Positions 1-5,056 of a stretch of DNA of 5,599 bases are shown piece by piece. The notes under the pieces are model-generated. The model saw only the letters and a program-made list of their open reading frames with translations. It made no database searches and was not told the DNA's origin. Source of the stretch: Actinomycetota bacterium. Its GTDB lineage: Bacteria; Actinomycetota; Actinomycetes; Streptosporangiales; Streptosporangiaceae. The stretch spans positions 617-6,215 of the forward strand of contig PMST01000475.1 of the NCBI GenBank assembly GCA_003168295.1, in the 5' to 3' direction. The stretch's first letter is position 1. Each line of letters starts with the position of its first letter. Both the position numbers and the translations under genes were made by a program.

Positions 1-358
1 CAGCGAGTACGAGGGGCTGGCAGAGATAGCCGACGCCGTGGTGACCCGGGCCGACCAGCGCGGCCCCGGCCCGATCCTTCAGGCAGTCGTCCGTTCCGAC
101 ACCTCCGCCGAGATCCGCGACGCCGCCCTGAACCGCCTGGCCCGGCGCCTGGTCGGCCCCCCGGTCGCCAACATGAAAGCGCAGGGCGTCGACCGCCCCG
201 AGCTGCGGGCGCAGGTCGCGGTCTCCGCGCTGATCGGCATCAGCCTCGGGCGCTCACTGGGATGGTTCGAGGAGATCCGATCGGTGCCCCGCGACGAGCT
301 CGTCGCCCTCATCGTCGACGCCCTCGGTGCGATCACCGGGAACGGTCTCGAGCGCTAA
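1..358 (+). CDS. TetR-family transcriptional regulator, C-terminal part only (5' end outside window)
   Basis: The frame is open from base 2 to the TAA at 356-358 and gives 118 residues with no N-terminal helix-turn-helix, so the gene begins upstream of the window. An internal GTG at 38 is not a credible start because the frame continues to the edge. The sequence is mostly helical. Its last 50 residues (AVSALIGISLGRSL, then a Pro-Arg-Asp-Glu-Leu-Val-Ala-Leu-Ile run) follow the end of the actinobacterial TetR C-terminal domain family, in which a helix rich in small residues ('SQLAGLALLRYVL'-like) is followed by 'PEELVALLAPALQRYL'. That domain binds ligand and makes the dimer interface. The ligand and target genes cannot be deduced because the DNA-binding domain and upstream neighbours are missing. 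The family call rests on recalled pattern similarity, not a search. Confidence 0.8.
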   Translation, partial: SEYEGLAEIADAVVTRADQRGPGPILQAVVRSDTSAEIRDAALNRLARRLVGPPVANMKAQGVDRPELRAQVAVSALIGISLGRSLGWFEEIRSVPRDELVALIVDALGAITGNGLER

Positions 359-365
359 CCGGGGG

Positions 366-455
366 CGGATCCTGTCCAAGCTCGGCCTGCGCCACCAGGT
401 CCAGGTCGTCACGCTCGGCTACGAGGCTGGCCCCATCCAGCCCGGCGCGCGCTAG
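366..455 (+). pseudogene. Remnant of a NarL/LuxR-type response regulator C-terminus
   Basis: Reading from base 366 gives 29 codons ending in TAG at 453-455, beginning RILSKLGLRHQVQVVTLGYE and ending in a Gly-Pro-Ile-Gln-Pro-Gly-Ala-Arg tail. This closely resembles the end of the LuxR-type helix-turn-helix of NarL-family response regulators, where the recognition helix runs into 'RILAKLGLRDRVQAVVLAYETGLVRPG' and stops. Nothing upstream in this frame looks like a receiver domain or the start of the HTH. The similarity begins 8 bases after the stop of the preceding TetR gene, which is in a different frame. There is no start codon or ribosome binding site of its own. I infer a gene fragment left by deletion or recombination. 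It still reads without internal stops, so the event may be fairly recent, although 29 codons is too short to judge. Confidence 0.72.
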
Positions 456-467
456 ACGTCCCGCCGG

Positions 468-896
468 TCAGTCCTGGTTCCTGCTCACGTTGAACCGGGC
501 GACTAGCTCGGCGAAGGTGGCGATGTCCTGGTCCTTCCAGTCGCTCAGCCATTCGGCCAGGCGACTTCGGATGGCCTGCGCCGCGGTGGCCAGGTGCTGC
601 TCACCGGCGGGGGTAAGAGCGAGCGTGTTGCCCCGGCGCCCCGGCCGCTCTCCCTCACGGCGCAGCAGCCCGGCCGAGATGAGCTGCTCGAGTTGCCGGG
701 ACAGGGTGGACTTGTCCAGGCCGAAGTGCGTGCACAGGTCGGCGGCGCGTATCCCCGGTGTGAGGTAAATCTCTGTCAGCAGCGTGTAGGCGACCAGGGA
801 CAAGCGGGGGTGGAGGTCGTCGCCCACGCCACGGGACCGCCGGACCATCGTGGCGAGGCCCTTGTACAGGTCCTGGAGGGCAGCCTCGCGAGTCAC
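468..896 (-). CDS. MarR-family transcriptional regulator
   Basis: This 142-residue protein has the usual length for MarR repressors. An N-terminal dimerisation helix (about 5-22) is followed by the winged helix-turn-helix at about 45-100. There the recognition helix reads DKSTLSRQLEQL (61-72), and the basic wing with the trailing T-P-A-G signature is REGERPGRRGNTLALTPAG (80-98). C-terminal helices (100-137) would complete the dimer. The GTG start at 896 is chosen because GAAGGTGG (900-907, minus strand) sits just in front and no in-frame ATG is near. The gene is divergent from a universal stress protein, and the shared gap is filled with inverted repeats, so autorepression plus control of that neighbour is likely. 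The only cysteine is Cys55, inside the HTH rather than at the N-terminal position used by OhrR-type peroxide sensors. Thiol sensing is therefore not supported, and the ligand is unknown. Confidence 0.9.
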   Translation of the reverse strand: MTREAALQDLYKGLATMVRRSRGVGDDLHPRLSLVAYTLLTEIYLTPGIRAADLCTHFGLDKSTLSRQLEQLISAGLLRREGERPGRRGNTLALTPAGEQHLATAAQAIRSRLAEWLSDWKDQDIATFAELVARFNVSRNQD

Positions 897-899
897 TTT

Positions 900-907
900 C
901 CACCTTC
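900..907 (-). promoter_or_regulatory. Ribosome binding site of the MarR gene
   Basis: GAAGGTGG on the minus strand lies 3 bases before GTG 896, with the AAGG core 6 bases away. It decides the GTG start. An out-of-frame ATG at 907-909 overlaps it and is not a start for this protein. Confidence 0.7.
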
Positions 908-914
908 ATCTAGG

Positions 915-943
915 TTGCAAAGTACAACCCTAAGCCTTAGAGT
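915..943 (+). promoter_or_regulatory. Putative promoter of the universal stress protein gene
   Basis: TTGCAA (915-920) as -35 and TAGAGT (938-943) as -10 are separated by exactly 17 bases. Each matches 4 of 6 consensus positions for the housekeeping sigma factor. Transcription would begin near 950, about 40 bases before the ATG at 990. The -35 lies in the left dyad and the -10 starts the right dyad, so repressor binding would block it. Confidence 0.45.
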
Positions 944-955
944 TGTATTTGCCAA
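927..955 (-). promoter_or_regulatory. Putative promoter of the MarR gene
   Basis: On the minus strand TTGGCA (955-950, 5 of 6 to TTGACA) and TAGGGT (932-927, 3 of 6 to TATAAT) are separated by 17 bases. This mirrors the divergent promoter about the same centre. Transcription would begin near 920, giving a leader of about 24 bases before GTG 896. It overlaps both flanking dyads, as expected for autorepression. Promoter calls in GC-rich actinomycetes from two hexamers are tentative. Confidence 0.42.
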
Positions 956-976
956 CTCTACATGGGCACATCAGGT

Positions 977-983
977 GAAGGAG
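977..983 (+). promoter_or_regulatory. Ribosome binding site of the universal stress protein gene
   Basis: GAAGGAG lies 6 bases before ATG 990. It fixes that start and excludes the longer open frame that reaches back across the operator and into the antisense of the MarR gene. Confidence 0.8.
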
Positions 984-989
984 CCAGTC

Positions 990-1511
990 ATGATTACGCT
1001 CACCGCCAACCCAGACCAGACCGCGGGTACCCTTATCGGGCCACCGGGCACGCAGGTGTACGCGGTCGTCGGCTTCGACGGGTCAGCCCCGGCGCTGCGC
1101 GCCCTCGACGCGGCGTCCCGGCTCCTGAACGATCGGCCCGGCGGCATGGAGATCGTGTACGTGGCGCACCTCTCGGCCCTCGCCGCCGGCGCCGACGTGG
1201 GCGGCCGTGCCTCGGCCGAGGTGCTGCAGAGCTTGGACGATGCGACCCGCGAGCTGTCCGAGGAGGTCCACGCCCACCTGCAGACCCCACACCTGAGGGG
1301 CGCAGCGCAGCACTGGCACTTCCAGCGCCGTGACGGCGCGATCGCGGACCAGTTGATCGCGGTGGCGGACGACCTGTGCTACCAGCACGGGCCCGACGCC
1401 TCGGTGGTCATCGTCGTCGGGCGATCCGAGCATGGATACCACCACGTCCTCGGCTCGGTGCCGCGGGCCCTGGAACGGCACAATCACTACCCGGTGATCG
1501 TGATCCCTTGA
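990..1511 (+). CDS. Universal stress protein (UspA family), single domain
   Basis: This 173-residue protein is typical in length for a one-domain universal stress protein. After a 20-residue leader, the first strand and loop read VYAVVGFDGSAPALRAL (23-39), the family's nucleotide-facing VVGxDGS element. A second strand MEIVYVAHL (53-61) and a long helix (75-97) follow. The C-terminal signature VVGRSEHGYHHVLGS (142-156) ends in Gly155-Ser156 before PRALERHNHYPVIVIP. ATP-binding members usually show G-x2-G-x9-G-(S/T). Here the glycines at 144, 149 and 155 are spaced differently, so nucleotide binding is uncertain. The start is set by GAAGGAG upstream. The gene is divergent from a MarR regulator and shares its operator region, so repression by that protein is the likely control. 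It converges on the hydrolase gene with only 18 bases between the stops. Confidence 0.88.
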   Translation: MITLTANPDQTAGTLIGPPGTQVYAVVGFDGSAPALRALDAASRLLNDRPGGMEIVYVAHLSALAAGADVGGRASAEVLQSLDDATRELSEEVHAHLQTPHLRGAAQHWHFQRRDGAIADQLIAVADDLCYQHGPDASVVIVVGRSEHGYHHVLGSVPRALERHNHYPVIVIP

Positions 1512-1529
1512 CATCGTCCCCGGCGCGGG

Positions 1530-2645
1530 TTAGCTGCGGCTGGTGACCCAGGCCGCGATCAGGTCGGCGGCCTGGGTCCGCGCGCCGGCCGGCTCGGCCA
1601 GGTAGTGATCGGCCTTGAGGAATTCCAGGGTCTTGTCCGGCGCGGCGAGCGCATCATGCAGCGCGCGGGCGTCGCTGTCGTAGACGCACGCGTCCGCCGT
1701 CGCGTGCACCACGAGCGCCGGCCGCGTGATCCGGGCCAGGTGCGGTGCCGCGGTGCACTGGGAGGTGCGCAGGCTCCACATCGAGAGCCAGCTGCGCAGC
1801 GTGCTGACCGTGCCCACGCCGAAGACCCCGTAGTTGGCCCGCATCGGGTCGCCGAGGTAGCACCAGTTCGGCCGCCGGTCCGACGGCTCGATCGAGGGGT
1901 CGATCATGCGCAGGTCGGCCCAGCTGCGGTAGACGGTGAACAGCCGGTCCCGGGCCCGCGTGCCGGCCAGGCGATCCAGCTCCGCCAGCGCCCAGGTGGT
2001 GATCCGCTCGTTGCGCTCGCGCTGCGCCGCCCGGTAGCGGAGCTGGAAGTCGGCGCGGTAAGGCGGGCCGTTCCGACGGTTGAAAGGGTCAAGGTCCGGG
2101 TCGGCTGACAGCGGATCACGCTCGTCGGTCACGGACGGATCCAGCCACGCCGTCAGGACCTCCGGGCGGCCCGAATGCGCGGCCAGCGCGACATACAGGT
2201 CGCCTTCGGGCAGGTCGCCCGCGGCCGGCAGCGGCCGCATCCCGGCGACCGGCCTGACGTTGGGCTCGGTGGCCTGCGATTGGTAGGCCGCCATCAGCGA
2301 GCCGCCACCGGAGTTGCCTAGCAGCACGATCCGTTCGGCGCCGGCCTGCTCACGCAGCCAGCGGACCCCGACGCCGATCTCGGCCAGCGCATGGTCGAGC
2401 AGGAAGTGCGCCTCGTTGCCGCGGAACCTGGTGTTCCAGCCGAGGAACCCGAAGCCCCGTTCGGCCATGAAGCTGGCCAGGTAGTGCTCGGAGAAGTCCA
2501 CGTTGTAGTGGGTGGCGATGAACGCCACCCGCGGCGGTACGCCCGCCGGGCGGTGGTACAGGCCCTGGCACGGGTGACCGCCCGCGCCGGCCCTTCCGAC
2601 CGCCGGTGACGGCAGACCGACGAACTCCGTGACGATCCCGGTCAC
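1530..2645 (-). CDS. Alpha/beta-hydrolase fold enzyme
   Basis: This 371-residue protein has no signal peptide or membrane segment, so it should be cytoplasmic. The nucleophile elbow is IVLLGNSGGGSLMAA (106-120) with Ser112 as the predicted nucleophile. The strand RPALVVHATADAC (308-320) gives Asp318 as the likely acid, and LKADHY (343-348) gives His347 as the base. The HYNVDFSEHY segment (46-55) after strand AFIAT probably forms the oxyanion loop. Residues about 130-300 form a large insertion, a lid domain rich in Arg, Asp and Trp, which explains the length against about 280 residues for simple members. GTG 2645 is preceded by AGGGGAG (2652-2658, minus strand) at 6 bases. The gene is divergent from the VOC/TetR pair, which suggests a shared substrate pathway. 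Hydrolysis of an ester, lactone or carbon-carbon bond cannot be told apart from sequence. Confidence 0.85.
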   Translation of the reverse strand: MTGIVTEFVGLPSPAVGRAGAGGHPCQGLYHRPAGVPPRVAFIATHYNVDFSEHYLASFMAERGFGFLGWNTRFRGNEAHFLLDHALAEIGVGVRWLREQAGAERIVLLGNSGGGSLMAAYQSQATEPNVRPVAGMRPLPAAGDLPEGDLYVALAAHSGRPEVLTAWLDPSVTDERDPLSADPDLDPFNRRNGPPYRADFQLRYRAAQRERNERITTWALAELDRLAGTRARDRLFTVYRSWADLRMIDPSIEPSDRRPNWCYLGDPMRANYGVFGVGTVSTLRSWLSMWSLRTSQCTAAPHLARITRPALVVHATADACVYDSDARALHDALAAPDKTLEFLKADHYLAEPAGARTQAADLIAAWVTSRS

Positions 2646-2672
2646 CGGCCGCTCCCCTCTGGCGCTGAACTG

Positions 2673-2695
2673 AAACTGAGTTTAGATTTAGATTT
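2673..2695. promoter_or_regulatory. Putative operator/promoter region between hydrolase and VOC genes
   Basis: AAACT (2673-2677) and AGTTT (2679-2683) form a perfect dyad around G2678. It is followed by a direct repeat TTTAGATTTAGATTT (2681-2695). This is the A/T-rich core of a 99-base gap between divergent genes in otherwise GC-rich DNA. TAGATT (2689-2694, plus) and TAAACT (2684-2679, minus) fit the TAnnnT form of -10 boxes for the two genes, but no convincing -35 accompanies either. The TetR protein encoded downstream is the natural candidate to bind the dyad. That assignment is inference. Confidence 0.5.
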
Positions 2696-2732
2696 GGCCG
2701 GCAGGCCATACTCTGCGGCCAGGTTCTGCATC

Positions 2733-2740
2733 GAGGAGGA
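2733..2740 (+). promoter_or_regulatory. Ribosome binding site of the VOC gene
   Basis: GAGGAGGA, with its GGAGG core ending 5 bases before ATG 2745, is a near-ideal Shine-Dalgarno sequence. It selects that ATG over an in-frame TTG at 2694, which would add 17 residues encoded by the site itself. Confidence 0.8.
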
Positions 2741-2744
2741 TGTC

Positions 2745-3311
2745 ATGGAGTGGCGGAACGGGGAGTTCGATCTCGGCGGCGTCAATCATCTGGCCCTGGT
2801 CTGCTCGGACATGAAGCGGACCGTGGCGTTTTACACCGAGGTGCTCGGCATGCGCCTGATCAAGACGCTCGACCTGCCCGATGGCATGGGCCAGCACTTC
2901 TTCTTCGACATGGGCGGCGGCAACGCGCTGGCGTTCTTCTGGTTCCCTGACGCCCCCGACCCGGTCCCGGGCATCTCCGCCCCGGTGACCGTGCCCGGCC
3001 GGGGCGAGTGGACCAGCGCGGTCGGCTCGATGAACCACATCGCGTTCAACGTGCCCGAGGAGCATTTCCTGGAGTACCGCGCCAAGCTGAAGGCCAAGGG
3101 CGTGCTGGTGAGCCCGATCCTCGATCACGACGACAGCGAGTTCGGCGTGGCCATCCACATGCACCCGGGCGTCTTCGTCCGCTCCTTCTACTTCCAGGAC
3201 CCGGACGGCATCCTGCTCGAGTTCGCCTGCTGGCGGCGGGCCATGGGCCAGCCGGGCGACGTCCGGCACGAGCCCAAGACCGCCGCCGACCGGACCGGCG
3301 TAGCCGTCTAG
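2745..3311 (+). CDS. VOC-superfamily protein (glyoxalase / extradiol-dioxygenase-like)
   Basis: This 188-residue protein is built of two beta-alpha-beta-beta-beta modules. Module one begins GGVNHLALVCSDMKRTVAFY (11-30) and ends at ALAFFWF (61-67). Module two begins SMNHIAFNV (95-103) and ends SFYFQDPDGILLEF (147-160). Predicted metal ligands are His15, His98 and Glu159. His140 and Tyr149 lie 19 and 10 residues before Glu159, the same spacing I recall for the catalytic His241, Tyr250 and Glu260 of the biphenyl-type extradiol dioxygenase BphC. Where glyoxalase I has a Glu at the end of module one, this protein has aromatic residues. A ring-cleaving dioxygenase is therefore plausible, but related isomerases, epimerases and resistance proteins share much of the pattern. 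The last 25 residues are polar and probably disordered. TetR follows after 14 bases, probably co-transcribed, and the hydrolase is divergent. Confidence 0.83.
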   Translation: MEWRNGEFDLGGVNHLALVCSDMKRTVAFYTEVLGMRLIKTLDLPDGMGQHFFFDMGGGNALAFFWFPDAPDPVPGISAPVTVPGRGEWTSAVGSMNHIAFNVPEEHFLEYRAKLKAKGVLVSPILDHDDSEFGVAIHMHPGVFVRSFYFQDPDGILLEFACWRRAMGQPGDVRHEPKTAADRTGVAV

Positions 3312-3325
3312 GCAGTTCGGGTCCC

Positions 3326-4009
3326 ATGACGGTCCGTCCCATCACGGCGGTTCGCGGTGAGGAGGAGCGGCTGGCCGCGGATGGCACCGGCTTGGCCGCC
3401 ATGCGGCCGGAAAAGGCGACGCGGAAGGGCCGGGAGACCGATGAGGCTTTCCGTCAGGCCGCGCGGCTGGTGTTCGCCCGCGACGGTTACCTCAACGCCA
3501 AGATCAGCGACATCGCGGCGGCGGCCGGGCGGTCGGTAGCGTCCTTCTACAACTACTACGACACCAAGGCCGACCTGCTCATCGCCCTGGCGGAGGAGTT
3601 CCACGCCGAGGCCACGCAGCTGGCCGCTCGGCCGTACCGGGCCGGCCGGCCCGACGAGGAGGCGCTACGCGAGGCGGTGGCCGGCTTCTGGCGGACGTAC
3701 GGCAGGCGGCGCGGCGAGCTTATCGGCATCTTCCAGGCGGCCATGGTCGAGGACCGATTCCGGAACCGGTGGCTGGAGCTACGGGGCGAGGCCATCACCC
3801 GGATCGCCGCTACCATCCGGGCGGCGCAGTCAGATGGCTACTGCCCCGGCGTCGATCCGGTTCTGACCGCGTCAGCGCTGTCGGCCATGCTGGAGCACTT
3901 CTGCTACATCTGGCTCGGGCAAGGCGGCGAGAAGGACGTGCCGTTCGATGACGAGCGGGCGCTGGACGCCGTGGCCACCATCTGGGTCAAGGCCGTCTAC
4001 TGGCGCTGA
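3326..4009 (+). CDS. TetR-family transcriptional regulator
   Basis: From ATG 3326 the protein is 227 residues, within the TetR range. The N-terminal HTH domain covers about 36-85: helix ETDEAFRQAARLVFARDGY (37-55), then the HTH with recognition helix SVASFYNYYDTKADLL (70-85), the classic 'xxxYxYFxxKxxLL' signature. Residues 90-225 form the helical ligand-binding and dimerisation domain. A Cys/Trp/Tyr-rich patch (HFCYIWLG, 191-198) may line the pocket. The first 35 residues are an unusually long, charged leader, and ATG 3401 (residue 26) is an alternative start. Neither has a good ribosome site, so coupling to the VOC stop 14 bases upstream is likely. It probably controls the VOC gene and the divergent hydrolase through the dyad near 2678. 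The 3' end overlaps the opposing WYL gene by 23 bases. Confidence 0.87.
   Translation: MTVRPITAVRGEEERLAADGTGLAAMRPEKATRKGRETDEAFRQAARLVFARDGYLNAKISDIAAAAGRSVASFYNYYDTKADLLIALAEEFHAEATQLAARPYRAGRPDEEALREAVAGFWRTYGRRRGELIGIFQAAMVEDRFRNRWLELRGEAITRIAATIRAAQSDGYCPGVDPVLTASALSAMLEHFCYIWLGQGGEKDVPFDDERALDAVATIWVKAVYWR
3356..3367 (+). other. Shine-Dalgarno-like sequence inside the TetR reading frame
   Basis: GGTGAGGAGGAG is the best ribosome-binding match near the TetR start, but it lies 30 bases inside the frame opened by ATG 3326. The in-frame codon at proper spacing is CTG 3371. The nearby ATG 3381 is out of frame, and the next in-frame ATG (3401) is about 33 bases away. It may mark a rare CTG start or simply encode the Gly-Glu-Glu-Glu stretch. 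Confidence 0.35.
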
Positions 4010-4949
4010 ACCGTCGGCCCCAGTCGTGGACCTGGTCCAGCAGTTCGGGCGGGGAGACCACGCGGAAATCCGCGCCGATCGCGCCCAGCGCCATGGTGGG
4101 CCAGTCCAGCGAGTCGGCGGTCATGCGCACCCGGCAGCGGGTGGCGTCGATGTCCTCGACCGCGGCCCACCGGCCGATCCGCTGGCGGACGGCCGCGGCC
4201 GGAGCCAGGACGAGAACCTCAACGTCGTATGCGGCGGTGACATTGTCGATGCCGGCCCGGACGAAGGCGGCAGCGTCGGTGGCGGGCAGCTGGCGGGGCC
4301 GGAATCGGGCCCCGGTACCGCGTGGCGCGGTGAGGCGGTCGAGGCGGAAGCTGCGCCAGTCGTGCCGGGTGAGATCGTAGCCGACCAGGTACCAGCGGCG
4401 GCCGAGCAGGACCAGGCGGTGCGGTTCGACGTGCCGGCCGGTGTGCTGGCCGTCGGCCGCGGTATAGGAGAAGCGAAGCCGCTCGCTGTCCCGGCAGGCG
4501 AGGGCGACGGTGGTGAGGATGCCCGGATCCACGCCCGGCTGGCCCGCGCTCCCCCAGCTCGCGGGCACCGTCATCGCGCTCAGCGCCTCGACCCGGCGCC
4601 GCAGCCGGGCCGGCATGATCTGTACGACCTTGGCCAGCGCGCGCACCGAGGACTCCGCGATGCCCTCGACGGCGCCCTGCGCGGCCGCCTGCAGGCCGAT
4701 AGCCAGGGCGACGGCCTCCTCGTCATCGACCATCAGCGGGGGCAGGGCGGCGCCCGCCGCCAGCTGGTAGCCGCCGTCCACGCCGCGCTGGGCCTCGATG
4801 GGATAACCCAGCTCGCGCAGCCGGTCGATGTCCCGGCGCAAGGTACGCGGCGAAACCTGCAGGCGTCCGGCCAGCTCGGCACCCGGCCAGTACCGGCGTG
4901 ACTGCAGCAGTGACAGCAGCCGCAGCGTCCGCGTGCTGGTGTTCGCCAT
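3987..4949 (-). CDS. YafY-type HTH-WYL domain transcriptional regulator
   Basis: This 320-residue protein has three parts. A DeoR-like winged HTH (4-62) reads STRTLRLLSLLQSRRYWPG and then VSPRTLRRDIDRLRELGYPI. The WYL domain (about 142-210) contains the signature RRWYLVGYDL (184-193), followed by WRSFRLDRL (198-206), and the preceding HVEPHRLVLL strand is typical. A WCX-type C-terminal extension (about 240-310) follows. WYL domains bind nucleic acid or small ligands and tune the HTH. ATG 4949 is preferred because GAGG (4959-4962, minus strand) is 9 bases upstream and family proteins usually begin Met-Ala-Asn-Thr-Ser. ATG 4958 abuts the GAGG and would add three residues. The gene is divergent from a DinB-family gene, a common pairing in actinomycetes, so it probably controls that neighbour. 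Its end overlaps the converging TetR gene. Confidence 0.9.
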   Translation of the reverse strand: MANTSTRTLRLLSLLQSRRYWPGAELAGRLQVSPRTLRRDIDRLRELGYPIEAQRGVDGGYQLAAGAALPPLMVDDEEAVALAIGLQAAAQGAVEGIAESSVRALAKVVQIMPARLRRRVEALSAMTVPASWGSAGQPGVDPGILTTVALACRDSERLRFSYTAADGQHTGRHVEPHRLVLLGRRWYLVGYDLTRHDWRSFRLDRLTAPRGTGARFRPRQLPATDAAAFVRAGIDNVTAAYDVEVLVLAPAAAVRQRIGRWAAVEDIDATRCRVRMTADSLDWPTMALGAIGADFRVVSPPELLDQVHDWGRRFSASRRP

Positions 4950-5042
4950 AATGTCCATCCTCGCCGAATTCAGGTCAGAAAGTGGCCGCTATGGCTCGTA
5001 GTGTGAGCTTAGAGCGGGAACGAGGCCCCGCCCGGAATCCAC
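4950..5042. promoter_or_regulatory. Divergent intergenic region between WYL regulator and DinB gene
   Basis: This gap must hold the promoters of both genes. Weak symmetry is present: TTCAGG next to TCAGAA (4969-4980), AGTGGCCGCT (4981-4990, 8 of 10 self-complementary), and GCTC (4994-4997) with GAGC (5005-5008). TAGTGT (4999-5004) fits the TAnnnT form of a -10 for DinB, but there is no convincing -35. I cannot name a clear operator. The region is annotated only because of its position. Confidence 0.35.
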
Positions 5043-5049
5043 GGAAGGA
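5043..5049 (+). promoter_or_regulatory. Ribosome binding site of the DinB-family gene
   Basis: GGAAGGA lies 7 bases before ATG 5057 and supports that start, giving the protein a low-complexity N-terminal extension of about 28 residues. Confidence 0.7.
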
Positions 5050-5056
5050 CCAGACC

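Larger units (their letters stand above)
911..960. promoter_or_regulatory. Nested inverted-repeat operator region between MarR and universal stress protein genes
   Basis: Three dyads are stacked symmetrically. GGTTG (913-917) pairs with CAACC (925-929) across 7 bases. CTAAG (930-934) pairs with CTTAG (936-940) across a single C at 935. TAGAGTTG (938-945) pairs with CAACTCTA (953-960) across 7 bases, a perfect 8-base match. The three centres fall at 921, 935 and 949, exactly 14 bases apart. The whole 50-base stretch is itself an imperfect palindrome about C935 (left TACAACCCTAAG against right-arm complement TACAACTCTAAG). MarR dimers bind short palindromes, so two TTG-N7-CAA sites 28 bases apart would place two dimers. 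The stretch is clearly richer in A/T than the flanking genes. Binding by the adjacent MarR protein is inference. Confidence 0.78.

Noticed and set aside
594..989. Long in-frame extension upstream of the universal stress protein
   Set aside because: It crosses the operator and runs antisense to the MarR HTH. The family signature starts after ATG 990, which has a well-placed GAAGGAG.
1512..1529. Possible bidirectional terminator between the converging USP and hydrolase genes
   Set aside because: The 18 bases contain no stem with a loop or T-tract that I can defend.
2688..3269. 193-codon minus-strand open frame opposite the VOC gene
   Set aside because: The plus strand has conserved VOC modules and an ideal Shine-Dalgarno. 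The reverse frame shows only low-information Ala/Val/Arg/His runs.
3008..3325. In-frame extension of the TetR gene back into the VOC gene
   Set aside because: The extension is Arg/Gly/Pro-rich frame-shadow sequence inside a gene with clear VOC motifs. The TetR domain needs none of it.
3948..4901. 317-codon plus-strand open frame opposite the WYL regulator
   Set aside because: Its composition is typical of an antisense shadow in GC-rich DNA, with no recognisable domain. The minus strand carries an unmistakable HTH-WYL protein.
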